This document shows positions 1 through 9,819 of a stretch of DNA of 64,000 nt, one piece after another (within the stretch, counting starts at the first letter, position 1; every line of letters starts with the position of its first letter). The notes beneath the pieces were generated by a model, which was given only the letters and a program-made list of their open reading frames with translations, ran no database searches and was not told the origin of the DNA. The DNA comes from Solwaraspora sp. WMMD792. GTDB taxonomy: Bacteria > Actinomycetota > Actinomycetes > Mycobacteriales > Micromonosporaceae. The stretch lies in the NCBI RefSeq assembly GCF_029626105.1, contig NZ_JARUBH010000009.1, forward strand, positions 2,046,001 to 2,110,000, read 5' to 3'. Position numbers and translations under genes: made by a program.

Positions 1-1830
1 TGGGACAGCCGTACGCTGATCGCGCTCGCCGGCCGCCCCCGGGCCGCCCCCGGTCTCGTCGCGGTGCTGCGTGAGGTGGCCTTCCGGTACGGTGACCGGC
101 TCGGCGACGCCGAGCGTGCCGACCGCGACGGCGAACCGCAGTGGCACCACCGGGTCCGGCAGGCGTTGGACCGGCTGCGCGTCGCCAATCTGGTCACCGG
201 TGGCCGGACCTGGTCGTTGACCGACGCCGGTCGGGCGCGGGCTACGCTGCTCGCCGGCCATGGGCCGTCGTCCGTGCCGGCCGCCGACGGGTCGGCCGCC
301 ACCGGCGGCAACGACACCAACGGTGCGCCCGGTCCGGACCGTCCAGCGCCGCTCGCCGCGCCCGGGGTGATCACCGATCCGTTGCGGGCGGTCACCGGGC
401 GGCAGCGCCTCGGCTTCCCACTCGGTCCGGACGAGCCGGTGCCGGTGCTGGTCGCGGTCAACCTGCACTTCGCCGGTGGGCCGCAGCGCGCCACCGAGCA
501 GCTGGCCGGACTCTGGTTCCGGGTCACCGCGGGTCGGCACCCCCGGCCACTGGCCGGCGAGTACGTCGTCGGGGAACTCAGCGTCAACCAGATGAAGCGG
601 CTGGTAGCGGCGGACACCGTGGTCGGCGATCCGCATCAGCGCAGCGTGCACCGGATCTGGCCGGACTTCCCGGTCCGGCCGCAGATCGACGTCTCGGCGG
701 CCACCATCAAAGCGGACGCGGCCCGGCGGACCTTCAACGCCACCGGCGAACGGATCGTCTGGGCGGTGGTCGACTCGGGCATCGACGCCCGGCACCCGCA
801 CTTCGCCAGCTACGCGACGCTCAGCGCACCCGAGGTCCGCGACCTGCACCGCAGCTTCCCGCCCGGGGCGCGACCCCGGGCGGGCGACGCGCTGACCGAC
901 GACAGCGGCCACGGTACCCACGTCGCGGGGATCATCGCCGGCGGCGTGGACGACTGGGTGCGCCGGCATCCCCAGCGGACGGTACGGGTGATCGAGCACC
1001 GCTACGACATCGACGATCCGGCCGTTCCGGTCCCGGTGTCCCGCCCGGTGGTCGACCCGGCCACGATGGTCGGTGTCGCGCCGCTGACCAGGTTGGTCAG
1101 CCTGAAGGTGCTGCACGGTGGAGGTGATCTCACCGAACGGGTGTCCCGGGTGATCGCCGCGCTGGCCTACGTGCGCGAGGTCAACGCGCGCAGCGACCGG
1201 GTGATGCGCATCCACGGGGTCAACCTCAGCGTCGGGTACGAGTTCGATCCGGAGTGGTTCGCATGTGGCCAGTCCCCGCTCTGCCGGGAGGTGGACAAAC
1301 TGGTCCGGTCCGGGGTGGTCGTGGTGACCGCCGCCGGGAACTCCGGGTACGGCGCGGTGGGCGCGCCGTTCGGCGTACCGTCGCGGTTCGCGCTGGGTGC
1401 GACGATCAACGATCCGGGCAACGCCGAACGCGCGATCACGGTCGGGTCGACACACCGCGACATGCCGCACACCTACGGGGTGTCCTACTTCTCTTCGAAG
1501 GGGCCGACCGGCGACGGCCGCCGTAAGCCGGACCTGGTCGCTCCCGGCGAACGGATCGTTTCCTGCGCGGCGGGTGCCCGGCTGACCACGACCGAGGACG
1601 GCGGCCCGGACCCGCACACGGCGGTCTACCTGGAGGAGTCCGGTACGAGCGTGGCGGCGCCACATGTGTCCGGCGCGGTCGCTGCGTTCCTGTCGGTGCG
1701 TCGGGAGTTCATCGGTCAGCCGGAGCGGGTCAAGCAGATCCTGCTCGACACTGCCGTGCCGCTCGGCCGCGACCGGCACTTCCAGGGCCAGGGGCTGGTG
1801 GACCTGATGCGGGCACTGCAGTCGGTGTGA
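1..1830 (+). CDS. S8 (subtilisin-like) serine protease, 5' end outside window
   Basis: The reading frame is open from base 1, so the true start probably lies upstream; the first internal start is GTG at 64, and numbering here counts from it (588 residues). The N-terminal 75 residues look like a small winged-helix-like segment, followed by a Gly/Ala/Pro linker and an unassigned region up to about residue 215. The subtilase domain then carries the full triad: Asp237 in VVDSGID, His283 in HGTHVAG and Ser529 in SGTSVAAPH, with oxyanion Asn426 in AAGNSGYG. There is no signal peptide in the visible part, so the enzyme may act inside the cell. The next gene, an alpha/beta hydrolase, follows after 27 bases and is probably co-transcribed. 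The family is certain; the substrate and the purpose of the N-terminal region are unknown. Confidence 0.9.
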   Translation, partial: WDSRTLIALAGRPRAAPGLVAVLREVAFRYGDRLGDAERADRDGEPQWHHRVRQALDRLRVANLVTGGRTWSLTDAGRARATLLAGHGPSSVPAADGSAATGGNDTNGAPGPDRPAPLAAPGVITDPLRAVTGRQRLGFPLGPDEPVPVLVAVNLHFAGGPQRATEQLAGLWFRVTAGRHPRPLAGEYVVGELSVNQMKRLVAADTVVGDPHQRSVHRIWPDFPVRPQIDVSAATIKADAARRTFNATGERIVWAVVDSGIDARHPHFASYATLSAPEVRDLHRSFPPGARPRAGDALTDDSGHGTHVAGIIAGGVDDWVRRHPQRTVRVIEHRYDIDDPAVPVPVSRPVVDPATMVGVAPLTRLVSLKVLHGGGDLTERVSRVIAALAYVREVNARSDRVMRIHGVNLSVGYEFDPEWFACGQSPLCREVDKLVRSGVVVVTAAGNSGYGAVGAPFGVPSRFALGATINDPGNAERAITVGSTHRDMPHTYGVSYFSSKGPTGDGRRKPDLVAPGERIVSCAAGARLTTTEDGGPDPHTAVYLEESGTSVAAPHVSGAVAAFLSVRREFIGQPERVKQILLDTAVPLGRDRHFQGQGLVDLMRALQSV

Positions 1831-1857
1831 CCACCGGTGGCGGCGGAAAGGGGCCCG

Positions 1858-3342
1858 ATGACGGACCGACGGATCGGCGGTCTCCCGTGGTGGGAGTTGC
1901 GCTTCGACGCCGCAGGGGATCCGGACCCGGTGTCGGTGACCGGGCTGCTGTCCGGTGCCCGTGCCCGTGGCGTCACCGATCTGGTGGTGCTCGCGCACGG
2001 CTGGAACAACGATCGGGATGTCGCTGACGCGCTCTACGCCGCCTTCTTCAATCTGCTCGCCGGCCAGGCACGGCGGGCGGGACCATGGGCGGAGAGTCTC
2101 GGGCTGGTCGGCGTGCACTGGCCGGCACGCCGGTGGCCCGACGAGCCGGCACCGGACTTCGAGCCGGCCGGCGCGGCATCGCCCGGTCCCGGTCCGGCCG
2201 GGCTCGGCGGCGCAGCTGCCGGACCAGGTCCGGTCGGCCGGCGTCGCGGCCCGGGCCGTCCCCGATCGGCGGGTCTGGACGACGAGACGCTCAACGTGCT
2301 GCGGGCCAACTTCCCCGCTGGCGCGCCGGCCCTGGACCGGATGGCACACCTGCTCCGCACCTCGCCCACCCGGCCCCGGGTGCGGGCCTTCGCCAACGAG
2401 CTCCGCCAGTTCGCGATGGTGACCGCCGACGGTTGCGGCGACGAGGGCGACTCAGTACCGACCCGCCCGGAGCTGGCGGGGGCCGGCAGAGTTGTGGACA
2501 GTCCGGCTCCGGTCGGGCCCGCACCGACGCTGCCCGCGATGCTCGACGTGGACCCGGTCACGTTGTACGCCCGCTTCCTCGACGAGCTGCGGCGCTGCCA
2601 CACCCCACTGGACGCGGCGGCGGTCGGCGGCGCGGCCGGGCTGGCGGACCCGCTGCGCGGAATCTGGCACGGCGCCAAGGAGGCGTTGCGGCAACTGACC
2701 TACTGGCAGATGAAGGGCCGGGCCGGCCGGGTCGGGCGGGTCGGCCTGGGGCCGCTGCTGACCCGGCTCGCCACGGTGGCGCCGTCCGTGCGGATCCACC
2801 TGGTCGGGCACAGCTTCGGGGCCCGGCTGGTCAGCTTCGCCGCCGACGCGGCGCAGCCGGCGGTCGGCGGCGCGGTTCGCCCGGTACGGTCGTTGACCCT
2901 GCTGCAAGGGGCGTTCTCCCGGTTCGCCTTCGCCCCGGCGCTGCCGTTCGATCCGGTCCGGTCCGGTGCCCTGGCCGGCCTGCCGGCCCGGATCGACGGG
3001 CCGGTCTCGGTCTGCTTCTCGACCAACGACTCAGCCCTGGGCGTGTTCTATCCGCTCGCCTCGCTGGCCGCCGGGGATGACGCCGCAGCGGCCCCGGCGC
3101 TCGCCGAGCGGTGGGGGGCACTCGGCTTCCACGGTGCCACCGGCGTCGGTGCCCGGTCGTTGCCGCTGGCGGCGGCAGGCCATGGCGGCAACCGACTTGA
3201 GTACCGGCAGGTCCATAACGTGGACGCCACCGCCGTCGTGCGTCGCGGTGGGCCACCGGCCGGCGCGCACAGTGACATCGTCCATCCGGAACTCACCTGG
3301 CTGGTCCTGGCGGCCGGCGGGCTGGTGCCGCCACCGGGCTGA
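1858..3342 (+). CDS. alpha/beta hydrolase, cytoplasmic
   Basis: This 494-residue protein has the alpha/beta hydrolase signature: a strand and oxyanion loop LVVLAHGWNND near residue 45, and a nucleophile elbow GHSFG with Ser319. A low-complexity Gly/Pro/Arg insertion lies around residues 100-140. I chose ATG 1858 over the in-frame GTG at 1837 because AAAGGGG sits 7 bases before it. No signal peptide or membrane helix is visible. It lies directly behind the S8 protease, so the two may act on the same target or process. The His and Asp of the triad cannot be placed with confidence. A lipase, esterase or peptidase role is possible. Confidence 0.8.
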   Translation: MTDRRIGGLPWWELRFDAAGDPDPVSVTGLLSGARARGVTDLVVLAHGWNNDRDVADALYAAFFNLLAGQARRAGPWAESLGLVGVHWPARRWPDEPAPDFEPAGAASPGPGPAGLGGAAAGPGPVGRRRGPGRPRSAGLDDETLNVLRANFPAGAPALDRMAHLLRTSPTRPRVRAFANELRQFAMVTADGCGDEGDSVPTRPELAGAGRVVDSPAPVGPAPTLPAMLDVDPVTLYARFLDELRRCHTPLDAAAVGGAAGLADPLRGIWHGAKEALRQLTYWQMKGRAGRVGRVGLGPLLTRLATVAPSVRIHLVGHSFGARLVSFAADAAQPAVGGAVRPVRSLTLLQGAFSRFAFAPALPFDPVRSGALAGLPARIDGPVSVCFSTNDSALGVFYPLASLAAGDDAAAAPALAERWGALGFHGATGVGARSLPLAAAGHGGNRLEYRQVHNVDATAVVRRGGPPAGAHSDIVHPELTWLVLAAGGLVPPPG

Positions 3343-3562
3343 GTGAATGAGTGTCACGTACGCGGGTCATCGGCAACCACGTGCAGGGTCAGTTGTGATT
3401 CCGCTTCTACATAGCTATCCAGCTGGGTGGTGTCTATCGGCTGCGGGACTGACTCCAGGTAGTCATGTGGACACGTTCCGGTGCTGACTTTGTCCCGTAC
3501 GTGTTACATGCTGTGGGGGTATCGCATCGATTCAGATGCGCCCACCGACGAAAGGCCACCGC

Positions 3563-4651
3563 ATGTCCTCACCACACCTGCGCCGATCCGGGGTCGTCGC
3601 GCTCGCGACGCTGCTCGCCACGGTGGCGCTGGTCGCACCGCGACCAGCCGCCGCGGCACCACACAATGGTCTCGGCGCGGTCACCACCGCCGAGGCTCCG
3701 GTGTTCGACGGACGGCACAGCGGCAGCGCCGCCGATCCGCAGCGGGTCCGGGACTACTGGACCCCGCAGCGGATGCGCGACGCCCGGCCCGCCGACCAAC
3801 TGCTCCGTGACCTGTCGCCGCCGGCGCGCCGGGGCACCGCGCCGCAACCCGGGCGGCAACCGGCAGGCACCGTCGCTCCCATAGCCCCGCACCGGCCGGT
3901 CCCGGCGGCACCGGCCGCCGCGGGCCAGTCCACCGGCGCGGGCGAGTCCGCCAGCGACAGCGCGGCATCCGGCGGCGCGCTGGCCGTCAACACCTCGGCC
4001 AGCGTCGGCAAGGTCTTCTTCCGCAACCCGGTGAACGGCTACGACTACGTGTGCTCCGCGGCGACGGTCAACAGCGCCTCCCGGCTGCTGGTGATGACCG
4101 CCGGGCACTGCGTGCACGGCGGCAGCGGCGGCACCTGGATGCAGAACTGGACCTTCGTCCCACGCTACAACTATGGGGCCCGGCCGTACGGCACCTGGTC
4201 GGCGAAGTACCTGACCACCTTCACCGCCTGGGCGAACAACAGCAACCTGGACCGTGACGTCGGCTTTGTGACCGTCCGGCCCAGCGCGGCCGGCCAACGG
4301 ATCGTCAGCGTCGTCGGCGGCAACGGCCTGTCCTGGAACTACAACTACCAGCAGTACGTCACGATCCTGGCCTACCCGGCGGCGGCGCCGTACGACGGCG
4401 GCTGGCAGCAGTACTGCCGGGGAACCACCAGCCGGCCCGGATTCTGGCCGTTGCTGGAGAACCGCATCCAGTTGCGGTGCGGCTTCACCGGCGGGTCCAG
4501 CGGCGCGCCGTGGCTGCGCAACTACGACGGTAGCCTCGGTTATGTCAACGGCGTGATGAGTACGCTGAACCCGAGCACCGGGTGGAACAAGAGCCCGTAC
4601 TTCGACACCGCCGTCTACAACGCCTACGCGTCGGTCGCCGACCGGGTCTGA
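3563..4651 (+). CDS. secreted trypsin-like (S1/V8-type) serine protease
   Basis: The 362-residue protein starts at ATG 3563, eight bases after CGAAAGG. It begins with a typical actinobacterial signal peptide (two Arg, a hydrophobic run, then APRPAAAA near residue 30). A Pro/Ala-rich pro-region reaches about residue 135. The protease domain has His182 in TAGHC, Asp232 in LDRDVGF and Ser313 in GGSSGAP, a complete triad of the V8/glutamyl-endopeptidase type. Cysteines near the catalytic His (VCSAA, GHC) and further on (QYC, LRC) may form disulfides. It probably degrades extracellular protein. GGGTAT at 3517-3522 has no convincing -35 partner. Confidence 0.88.
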   Translation: MSSPHLRRSGVVALATLLATVALVAPRPAAAAPHNGLGAVTTAEAPVFDGRHSGSAADPQRVRDYWTPQRMRDARPADQLLRDLSPPARRGTAPQPGRQPAGTVAPIAPHRPVPAAPAAAGQSTGAGESASDSAASGGALAVNTSASVGKVFFRNPVNGYDYVCSAATVNSASRLLVMTAGHCVHGGSGGTWMQNWTFVPRYNYGARPYGTWSAKYLTTFTAWANNSNLDRDVGFVTVRPSAAGQRIVSVVGGNGLSWNYNYQQYVTILAYPAAAPYDGGWQQYCRGTTSRPGFWPLLENRIQLRCGFTGGSSGAPWLRNYDGSLGYVNGVMSTLNPSTGWNKSPYFDTAVYNAYASVADRV

Positions 4652-4726
4652 CCCGGCCGGGCCGCCGACAGCGTCTCCCGGCGGTCCGTCCGACGCGGCG
4701 GCCCTTCCCGTTCGACGCGCCGGACT

Positions 4727-4763
4727 TCCCGGCTGGAACGGGCACAGCCTGTTCCAGCCGGGA
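4727..4763. terminator. bidirectional hairpin terminator between convergent genes
   Basis: A perfect 13-base inverted repeat (TCCCGGCTGGAAC and its complement) has an 11-base loop. It lies between the stop of the secreted protease (+) and the stop of the methyltransferase (-), so it could serve both. There is no T-run, as is usual in such GC-rich genomes. Confidence 0.7.
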
Positions 4764-4784
4764 TCGACCGTGCCCCGCCGGCGA

Positions 4785-5498
4785 CTAGTCGAAGAACCGG
4801 GCGAGATGACCGGGTGACGGGTCGGGATCGTTCGCGCGGGCGGCGACCAGATCGGCGAAGACCGTGGCCCCGTCGCAGGAGGCGTGCTGGGGATACCAGC
4901 GTCCAGCGGTCCCCGGCTGCTGGCAGATGCCCTTGATCGTCTGCAGGTCGAAGAACCGCAGGTGGGTCGGATCCGCGACCGCGTTGACATGCCGCCACCA
5001 CGGCGAGAGCACATGCAGCACACCGCCGGGACGCAGTACCCGGTGGCACTCGTCGATCAGGCGCAGGTAGTCGGTCAGGTGCTCCAGCACGTGCACCGCG
5101 AAGATCTGATCCGCCGCGTCGTCGCGCACCGGCAGGCCGTCACGTAGATCGGCGACGACCGCCACCGCCTTGCCCGGTCGCTGGTCCAGGCCGATGTTGC
5201 CGGGGTACTGCGGGCCGTCGCCGCAGCCGATGTCCAGGATCACCGGCTCGGCACCGGCGACCCGGACGCGGTCCCAGACCCCGTGCACCCCCGCCAACCG
5301 TCCGATCGCCTCGCGGACCCGACGCAGCGCCGCCTCGTCGGCGACGTCGCCGGTCAGATGCGCGACGCCACCGTCGAACCGGACCTCGACGTCGAGGTCA
5401 CGCAGTCGGGGATCGGCGGCCAGCAGATCGATGGCGGTGGCGGTGAGGTAGCCGTCGTGCAACCGGTGCCGGGCGCTGGAGAATTCCGCGTAGAACAC
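4785..5498 (-). CDS. BON domain - SAM-dependent methyltransferase fusion
   Basis: About 237 residues from GTG 5498. Residues roughly 15-75 form a BON-like module: a helix, LRDLDVEVRFDGGVAHLTG, then a second helix ending in GVHGVWDRVRV. The rest is a class I methyltransferase with motif I ILDIGCGDG, an acidic motif VADLRDG, HVLEHL, and VLRPGGVLHVLSPWW, as in UbiE/Methyltransf_11 proteins. BON domains usually bind membranes or hydrophobic surfaces, so the fusion may bring the methyltransferase to a lipid or envelope substrate; that is inference. The frame extends to a TTG at 5612 inside the upstream DUF2795 gene. I prefer GTG 5498 because the protein family begins there, although its ribosome-binding site is weak. 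Confidence 0.78.
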   Translation of the reverse strand: MFYAEFSSARHRLHDGYLTATAIDLLAADPRLRDLDVEVRFDGGVAHLTGDVADEAALRRVREAIGRLAGVHGVWDRVRVAGAEPVILDIGCGDGPQYPGNIGLDQRPGKAVAVVADLRDGLPVRDDAADQIFAVHVLEHLTDYLRLIDECHRVLRPGGVLHVLSPWWRHVNAVADPTHLRFFDLQTIKGICQQPGTAGRWYPQHASCDGATVFADLVAARANDPDPSPGHLARFFD

Positions 5499-5568
5499 CC
5501 GACGCCGGTACCCGGCGTCGACCGGACGAAACGCGGTACGTCCGCACCGCCCGTCGTGCGTCGGAGGT

Positions 5569-5757
5569 TCAACCAGGTCGGCCGAGCTCGGCCAGCAACT
5601 GCTCGGCGTCAACGAACCGCTCGGCGGGCAGCGCCCGTAACGCCTGCAGCAACGCGGTGTCCGCGCCGAGTTCCTGGGCCCGCCGGAGCAGGTCCTCGCG
5701 GGAGAGCGGGAAGTCCAGGCCGTCGACGTAGTCGGGGAGCCGTGGTGCGTCGGTCAT
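5569..5757 (-). CDS. DUF2795 small protein
   Basis: A 62-residue acidic protein starting at ATG 5757 (TDAPRLPDYVDGLDFP). It matches the DUF2795 pattern, in which a short strand (LDFPLSREDLLRRAQELG) is followed by a helical repeat (LLQALRALPAERFVDAEQLLAELG). The family is common in actinobacteria and its function is unknown. It lies upstream of the BON-methyltransferase gene on the same strand, 70 bases from its chosen start, so the two are probably co-transcribed. Confidence 0.75.
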   Translation of the reverse strand: MTDAPRLPDYVDGLDFPLSREDLLRRAQELGADTALLQALRALPAERFVDAEQLLAELGRPG

Positions 5758-5953
5758 GGCGGCAGCGGTACCCGGCCCCGGGCCGGTCCACGCCTGCCCG
5801 CCGGACATCAGGTGACCGGAGCCCGGTCGCGCGCCCGGCCGTCACCGGGCCGAGCTCACTCCACCCGGGTGACGCGGCGTCATCCGGGCGGCTGCCACGA
5901 TCACTAACAGCTCAACCGGCCCGCGCCGGACGCCGGTACGAGGGGGGACGGTC

Positions 5954-7738
5954 ATGCCGCGCGCAGTGGGAATCGACCTGGGCACTACCAACTCGGTCAT
6001 CGCCGCGGTCTCGGGGGGCCGGCCCACGGTCGTACCGAACGCGACCGGGTCGCGGACCACTCCGTCGGTGGTGGCGTTCACCGAGGCCGGCGCCCTGCTG
6101 GTCGGTGACGCCGCCTGCCGGCAGGCGGTGCTCAACCCGCACGGGACCGTCCACTCCGCCAAACGTTTCGCCGGACGGCGTTACGACGAGGTCGGCCGGG
6201 AGGCCGCCGAGGTGGTGTTCGACGTGGTCGGTGACGGCGGTCTGGCCCGGTTCGACGTCAAGGGCCGCCGGTACGCCCCGGAGGAGATCAGCGCGCTGGT
6301 GCTGCGCAGCCTCATCGACGAGGCGGCCAGGACGCTCGGTGAACCGATCGACCGGGCGGTGGTCACCGTACCAGCGCATTTCGACGATGCCCAGCGCACC
6401 GCGACCCGTGAGGCCGGCCGACTCGCCGGCCTGGAGATCCTGCGGCTGATCAACGAACCGACGGCTGCCGCGCTGGCCTACGGGCTGCACCTGCGCCAGC
6501 GGCAGACGATCCTGGTGGTCGATCTCGGCGGCGGGACCTTCGACGTCAGCGTGCTGACCGCCGGTGACGGCACGGTCGAGGTCCGCGCCGCCGCTGGCGA
6601 CACCCACCTGGGCGGTGACGACTTCGACCACCGCCTGGTGGAGCACCTGGTCGCCGAGTTTCACCGGGACCACGGCATCGACCTGGCGGCGGATCCGCAG
6701 ACCCGGCGGCGGGTGCTCGAGGCGGCCCGGCGGGCCAAGGAGGAACTGTCCGCGGTCACCGAGGCGGAGGTCAACCTGCCGTTCGTCGCGTCCGACGCCG
6801 CGGGTCCCAAACACCTGCGGACCCTGATCGACCGGCCGTCGTTCGACGAACTCACCGGTGACCTGGTGGAACGCTGTCGCAATCCGGTGGAGCAGGCGAT
6901 GCGGGACGCGCGGGTCGCCCCGGCGGACCTCGACCAGGTGCTGATGGTCGGTGGTGCGACCCGGATTCCGGCGGTGCGCGACCTGCTGCGCCAGCTGGCC
7001 GACGGTCAGGAGCCGCAGTTGCTGATCAACGCCGACGAGGTGGTGGCGCTCGGCGCCGCAGTGCAGGCCGGGCTGCTCATCGGTACGGGCGGACCCGCCC
7101 GGTTGCGTGACGTCACGCCGCTCGCCCTCGGACTGCAGGCACACGACGGGACGATGGCGACGATCATCGAGCGCAACACCGCCATCCCGGTCCGCCGGAC
7201 CCAGGTCTTCTCCACCGCGGAGGACGGCCAGACCAGCGTCGACGTCGTCGTCCGGCAGGGCCAGCGCCGACGGGCAGCGGACAACCGGGTTCTCGGGCGG
7301 TTCCGGTTGTCCGGAATCCGGCCGGCGCCGCGTGGGGTGCCCCGGATCGAGGTCACCATCGACACGGACGCCGACGGAATGGTGACGATCTCAGCCCGCG
7401 ACGCCGACGGCGGTAGCCGTCAGTCGATCGTGGTGACCGAGATCGTCGAGCCGCGGTCGCCGGCGGGCGACGCCGGGCCGGTGGCCGCCGCCACCGACCC
7501 CGCCGGGGATCTGGAGTCACTGATCGAGCTGGTCGAGCAGGAACTGACCGGACCGGCCACCGGCGTACCCGCCCACGAGCGCACCCGGGCCCGGATGCTT
7601 CTCGACGACGCCGGGGGCGCGTTGCGCGAGCACGCTCCGGTGGAGCGGCTGCGGACCCTCGCCGCCGAGCTGCGCCAGGTCGCCCTCGTGTTCGTTCCGG
7701 CGATCCCCGATGCCGTTGGTCGCACCGAACGTGACTAA
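5954..7738 (+). CDS. Hsp70-family chaperone (DnaK paralogue)
   Basis: A 594-residue Hsp70. The ATPase domain begins [10 protein letters not shown] (residues 6-15), followed by [11 protein letters not shown], the second phosphate loop [13 protein letters not shown] and the adenosine motif [12 protein letters not shown]. The peptide-binding domain ([19 protein letters not shown]) is present. The C-terminal lid is short and divergent, ending without the acidic EEVD-like tail. An AGGGGGG ribosome site precedes ATG 5954. No grpE or dnaJ is nearby, so this is probably an accessory paralogue, not the housekeeping dnaK; it may work with a restricted set of clients. Its neighbours (MscS, BON proteins) suggest envelope or osmotic stress. 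Confidence 0.92.
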   Translation: MPRAVGIDLGTTNSVIAAVSGGRPTVVPNATGSRTTPSVVAFTEAGALLVGDAACRQAVLNPHGTVHSAKRFAGRRYDEVGREAAEVVFDVVGDGGLARFDVKGRRYAPEEISALVLRSLIDEAARTLGEPIDRAVVTVPAHFDDAQRTATREAGRLAGLEILRLINEPTAAALAYGLHLRQRQTILVVDLGGGTFDVSVLTAGDGTVEVRAAAGDTHLGGDDFDHRLVEHLVAEFHRDHGIDLAADPQTRRRVLEAARRAKEELSAVTEAEVNLPFVASDAAGPKHLRTLIDRPSFDELTGDLVERCRNPVEQAMRDARVAPADLDQVLMVGGATRIPAVRDLLRQLADGQEPQLLINADEVVALGAAVQAGLLIGTGGPARLRDVTPLALGLQAHDGTMATIIERNTAIPVRRTQVFSTAEDGQTSVDVVVRQGQRRRAADNRVLGRFRLSGIRPAPRGVPRIEVTIDTDADGMVTISARDADGGSRQSIVVTEIVEPRSPAGDAGPVAAATDPAGDLESLIELVEQELTGPATGVPAHERTRARMLLDDAGGALREHAPVERLRTLAAELRQVALVFVPAIPDAVGRTERD

Positions 7739-7783
7739 CTGATCAACCGGCCGGCCGCGTGTCCCGTTGCCGGGCCGGTGCGT

Positions 7784-9067
7784 TCAGTCACCGGGGCGCG
7801 GTGAGTCAGCCGCCGCCGAGTCGATCGTCCGTTGTCGGCGGTTCGCCGCAGCACTGCCAAACTGCCGGGTGCCGGCGGCGCGGGCCGCCCGCCCGCGCGG
7901 TCCGGTGCCGCGGCTGCTTCCCGGATCCGGTCCGCCGGCACCGGGTCGTCCCAAGCGGGTCGTGCCCGCCCGGCCGGTCGACGGGCCGGTGGCTGCGTGC
8001 CGGGCCGGCGGCAGTGCTTCCTCCTCTTCGACCGGAGCGGCCAGCTCACTGCGGGCCCTGGGCAGCCAGTCGGGATGGTGCCGGCGGAGGAACGTGAAGA
8101 GGCCCTCGCGTAGCTCGCACCGCAGGTCCCACGAGCTGGGCGCGTCGGCGGCCGAGGCGAGCAGCCGTATGCAGATGGTCGTCTCGGTCGCGTCGACCAC
8201 CTGCATCACCCACTCCCGACGGTCCCACAGCGCGGAGGCGTCGACGATGCGGTGCGCCTCCGCCCGCAGCACGTCGATGTCGGCGGTGAAGTCCAGGTGC
8301 AGGATCACGCTGCCCAGCACCTGCGCCTCGTTGCGGGTCCAGTTCTGGAACGGGGTGGTGGTGAAGTAGGACGTCGGCAGGATCAGCCGGCGCTGGTCCC
8401 AGACCCGTACCACGACATAGGTGAGCCGGATCTCCTCGACCCGCCCCCACTCCTCGTCGACCACCACGACGTCGTCGAGGCGCAGTTCGTCGCTGAAGGC
8501 GAGCTGCAGCCCGGCGAACACGTGGCCGAGCACCGACTGGGCCGCCAGGCCGGCCACCACCCCGGCCACGCCGGCCGAGGCGAGCAGAGACGCGCCCAAC
8601 GCCCGGAGCTGGGAGAACGTCATCAGCGTCGCCGCCAGCGCGACGATACTGATGATCACCGCGGTGAGCCGGCGGAGCAAACCGATCTGGGTACGGGCGC
8701 GTCGCCGCCGTCGGTTGTCCGCCATGTCCACCGGCAGCCGGCGGAACGCGGTGTCCTCGAAGACGAACAGGATCCGGATCACCAGCCAGGCGCCGGCGTA
8801 GATCAGCGCGAGCAGCAGGATGTGCAGTGCTTCGTCACGGACCTCGCCGGTGATCCCGCTGAACGGCACCGCGAGCAGCAATCCGGTGACCAGCAGCGTG
8901 GCGCTCCATGGCCGGTGGCATTCCCGGTGCAGGGTGTTGAGGAACGGTGCGACCCGGCCGCGCGCCGCGTGCCGGACCACCCTGCCGGATAGCCACGCCA
9001 GGGCCAGCGAGCCACCGACCGCGACGACCACCGTCGCCACTGCCCGACCCAACTGCTCGTCCCACAC
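7784..9067 (-). CDS. MscS-type mechanosensitive ion channel
   Basis: A 427-residue membrane protein starting at GTG 9067, with GGAGG ten bases upstream. Four or five hydrophobic segments are visible (near residues 8-28, 55-75, 82-102, 135-155 and 160-185). The last is the pore helix of MscS proteins, with the small-residue pattern LLASAGVAGVVAGLAAQSVLGH. The beta domain follows (LDDVVVVDEEWGRVEEIRLTYVVVRVWDQRRLILPTSYF is split across several strands). The last 80 residues are a disordered Pro/Gly/Arg tail. The channel should open on hypo-osmotic shock. It lies back to back with the Hsp70 gene and next to the BON protein, in line with an osmotic or envelope stress cluster. Confidence 0.92.
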   Translation of the reverse strand: MWDEQLGRAVATVVVAVGGSLALAWLSGRVVRHAARGRVAPFLNTLHRECHRPWSATLLVTGLLLAVPFSGITGEVRDEALHILLLALIYAGAWLVIRILFVFEDTAFRRLPVDMADNRRRRRARTQIGLLRRLTAVIISIVALAATLMTFSQLRALGASLLASAGVAGVVAGLAAQSVLGHVFAGLQLAFSDELRLDDVVVVDEEWGRVEEIRLTYVVVRVWDQRRLILPTSYFTTTPFQNWTRNEAQVLGSVILHLDFTADIDVLRAEAHRIVDASALWDRREWVMQVVDATETTICIRLLASAADAPSSWDLRCELREGLFTFLRRHHPDWLPRARSELAAPVEEEEALPPARHAATGPSTGRAGTTRLGRPGAGGPDPGSSRGTGPRGRAARAAGTRQFGSAAANRRQRTIDSAAADSPRPGD

Positions 9068-9096
9068 GGCCCGGTGACCTCCGTCCGCCGACCCGG

Positions 9097-9777
9097 TCAG
9101 CTACCGGGTTCCACGGTGATCCGGTTCTCCACGGCGGTGACTCCCGGCGCCGACCAGGCGATCCGCTCCGCCTCCTCGCGCTCCAGCCAGGAGCGGACCA
9201 CCCCCTTGACGATGACCCGGCCACCGTCGGTGTCGACGGTGACCTGCCGGGCGTCGGTGGCGGCGCTGCGCACCAGCGCGTCCTCGATGCTGCGTCGCAG
9301 TTCCGGTGCCGAAGGGTTGATCCGGGGACGGACGGCGATCAGATTCGTCACCCCGCGTACCCCGGAGAGCCGGCGTACCGCCCGCTCCGCCGCTCGGCGC
9401 TGGAACTCCCATTCGACCTCGCCCTTGAGCGTGACCCACCCGTGAGCGACGGTAACCTCGAGCCGTTCGATCGGAACGAACGCGTCCCACTCCAGCGCCC
9501 GGGTGGCGGCGCCAGCGACATCGGCGTCGGTCCGCTCCGCTGAGCTGGGCAGTCGTACCTCGATGTCGTTCGCGACCGCGGTCACCCCGCGCACCCGGTG
9601 GGTGGTGCGCTCCGCCGCCCACTTCTTGCCGTAGTTGTCGACCCAGCCCAGCAGTGTCACCACGCCCTCCAGCACGGTCACGCCGATCTCGTTGGGCTGG
9701 ACCCGGGCGTCCCATTTGAGTTCCTCGAGGACGTCACGCTGGATCTCCTCGTCCGTACGCACCGTCGCGGCGGTCAA
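9097..9777 (-). CDS. triple BON-domain protein
   Basis: A 226-residue protein made of three consecutive BON domains (about residues 5-72, 80-150 and 153-225). Each has a helix, the core VTVxxGxVTLxGxV and a second helix ending in GV.AVEN/NDI. There is no signal peptide, so unlike enterobacterial OsmY it is probably cytoplasmic or membrane-associated. The start is TTG 9777, supported by GGAGG four bases upstream. The gene lies 29 bases before the MscS gene on the same strand and is likely its operon partner. The family is linked to osmotic stress and membrane binding. Confidence 0.88.
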   Translation of the reverse strand: MTAATVRTDEEIQRDVLEELKWDARVQPNEIGVTVLEGVVTLLGWVDNYGKKWAAERTTHRVRGVTAVANDIEVRLPSSAERTDADVAGAATRALEWDAFVPIERLEVTVAHGWVTLKGEVEWEFQRRAAERAVRRLSGVRGVTNLIAVRPRINPSAPELRRSIEDALVRSAATDARQVTVDTDGGRVIVKGVVRSWLEREEAERIAWSAPGVTAVENRITVEPGS

Positions 9778-9819
9778 TTTTCCTCCAACGAATGTCGTCG
9801 TGCCGGGCTGCCGGTGGAC

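Noticed and set aside
3517-3522. SigB/SigF-type promoter (GGGTAT) before the secreted protease
   Set aside because: No GTTT-like -35 element lies 14-16 bases upstream.
5499-5612. TTG 5612 as start of the BON-methyltransferase
   Set aside because: It would overlap the DUF2795 gene by 44 bases, lacks a ribosome site and adds a non-conserved, Pro/Ser/Cys-rich leader.
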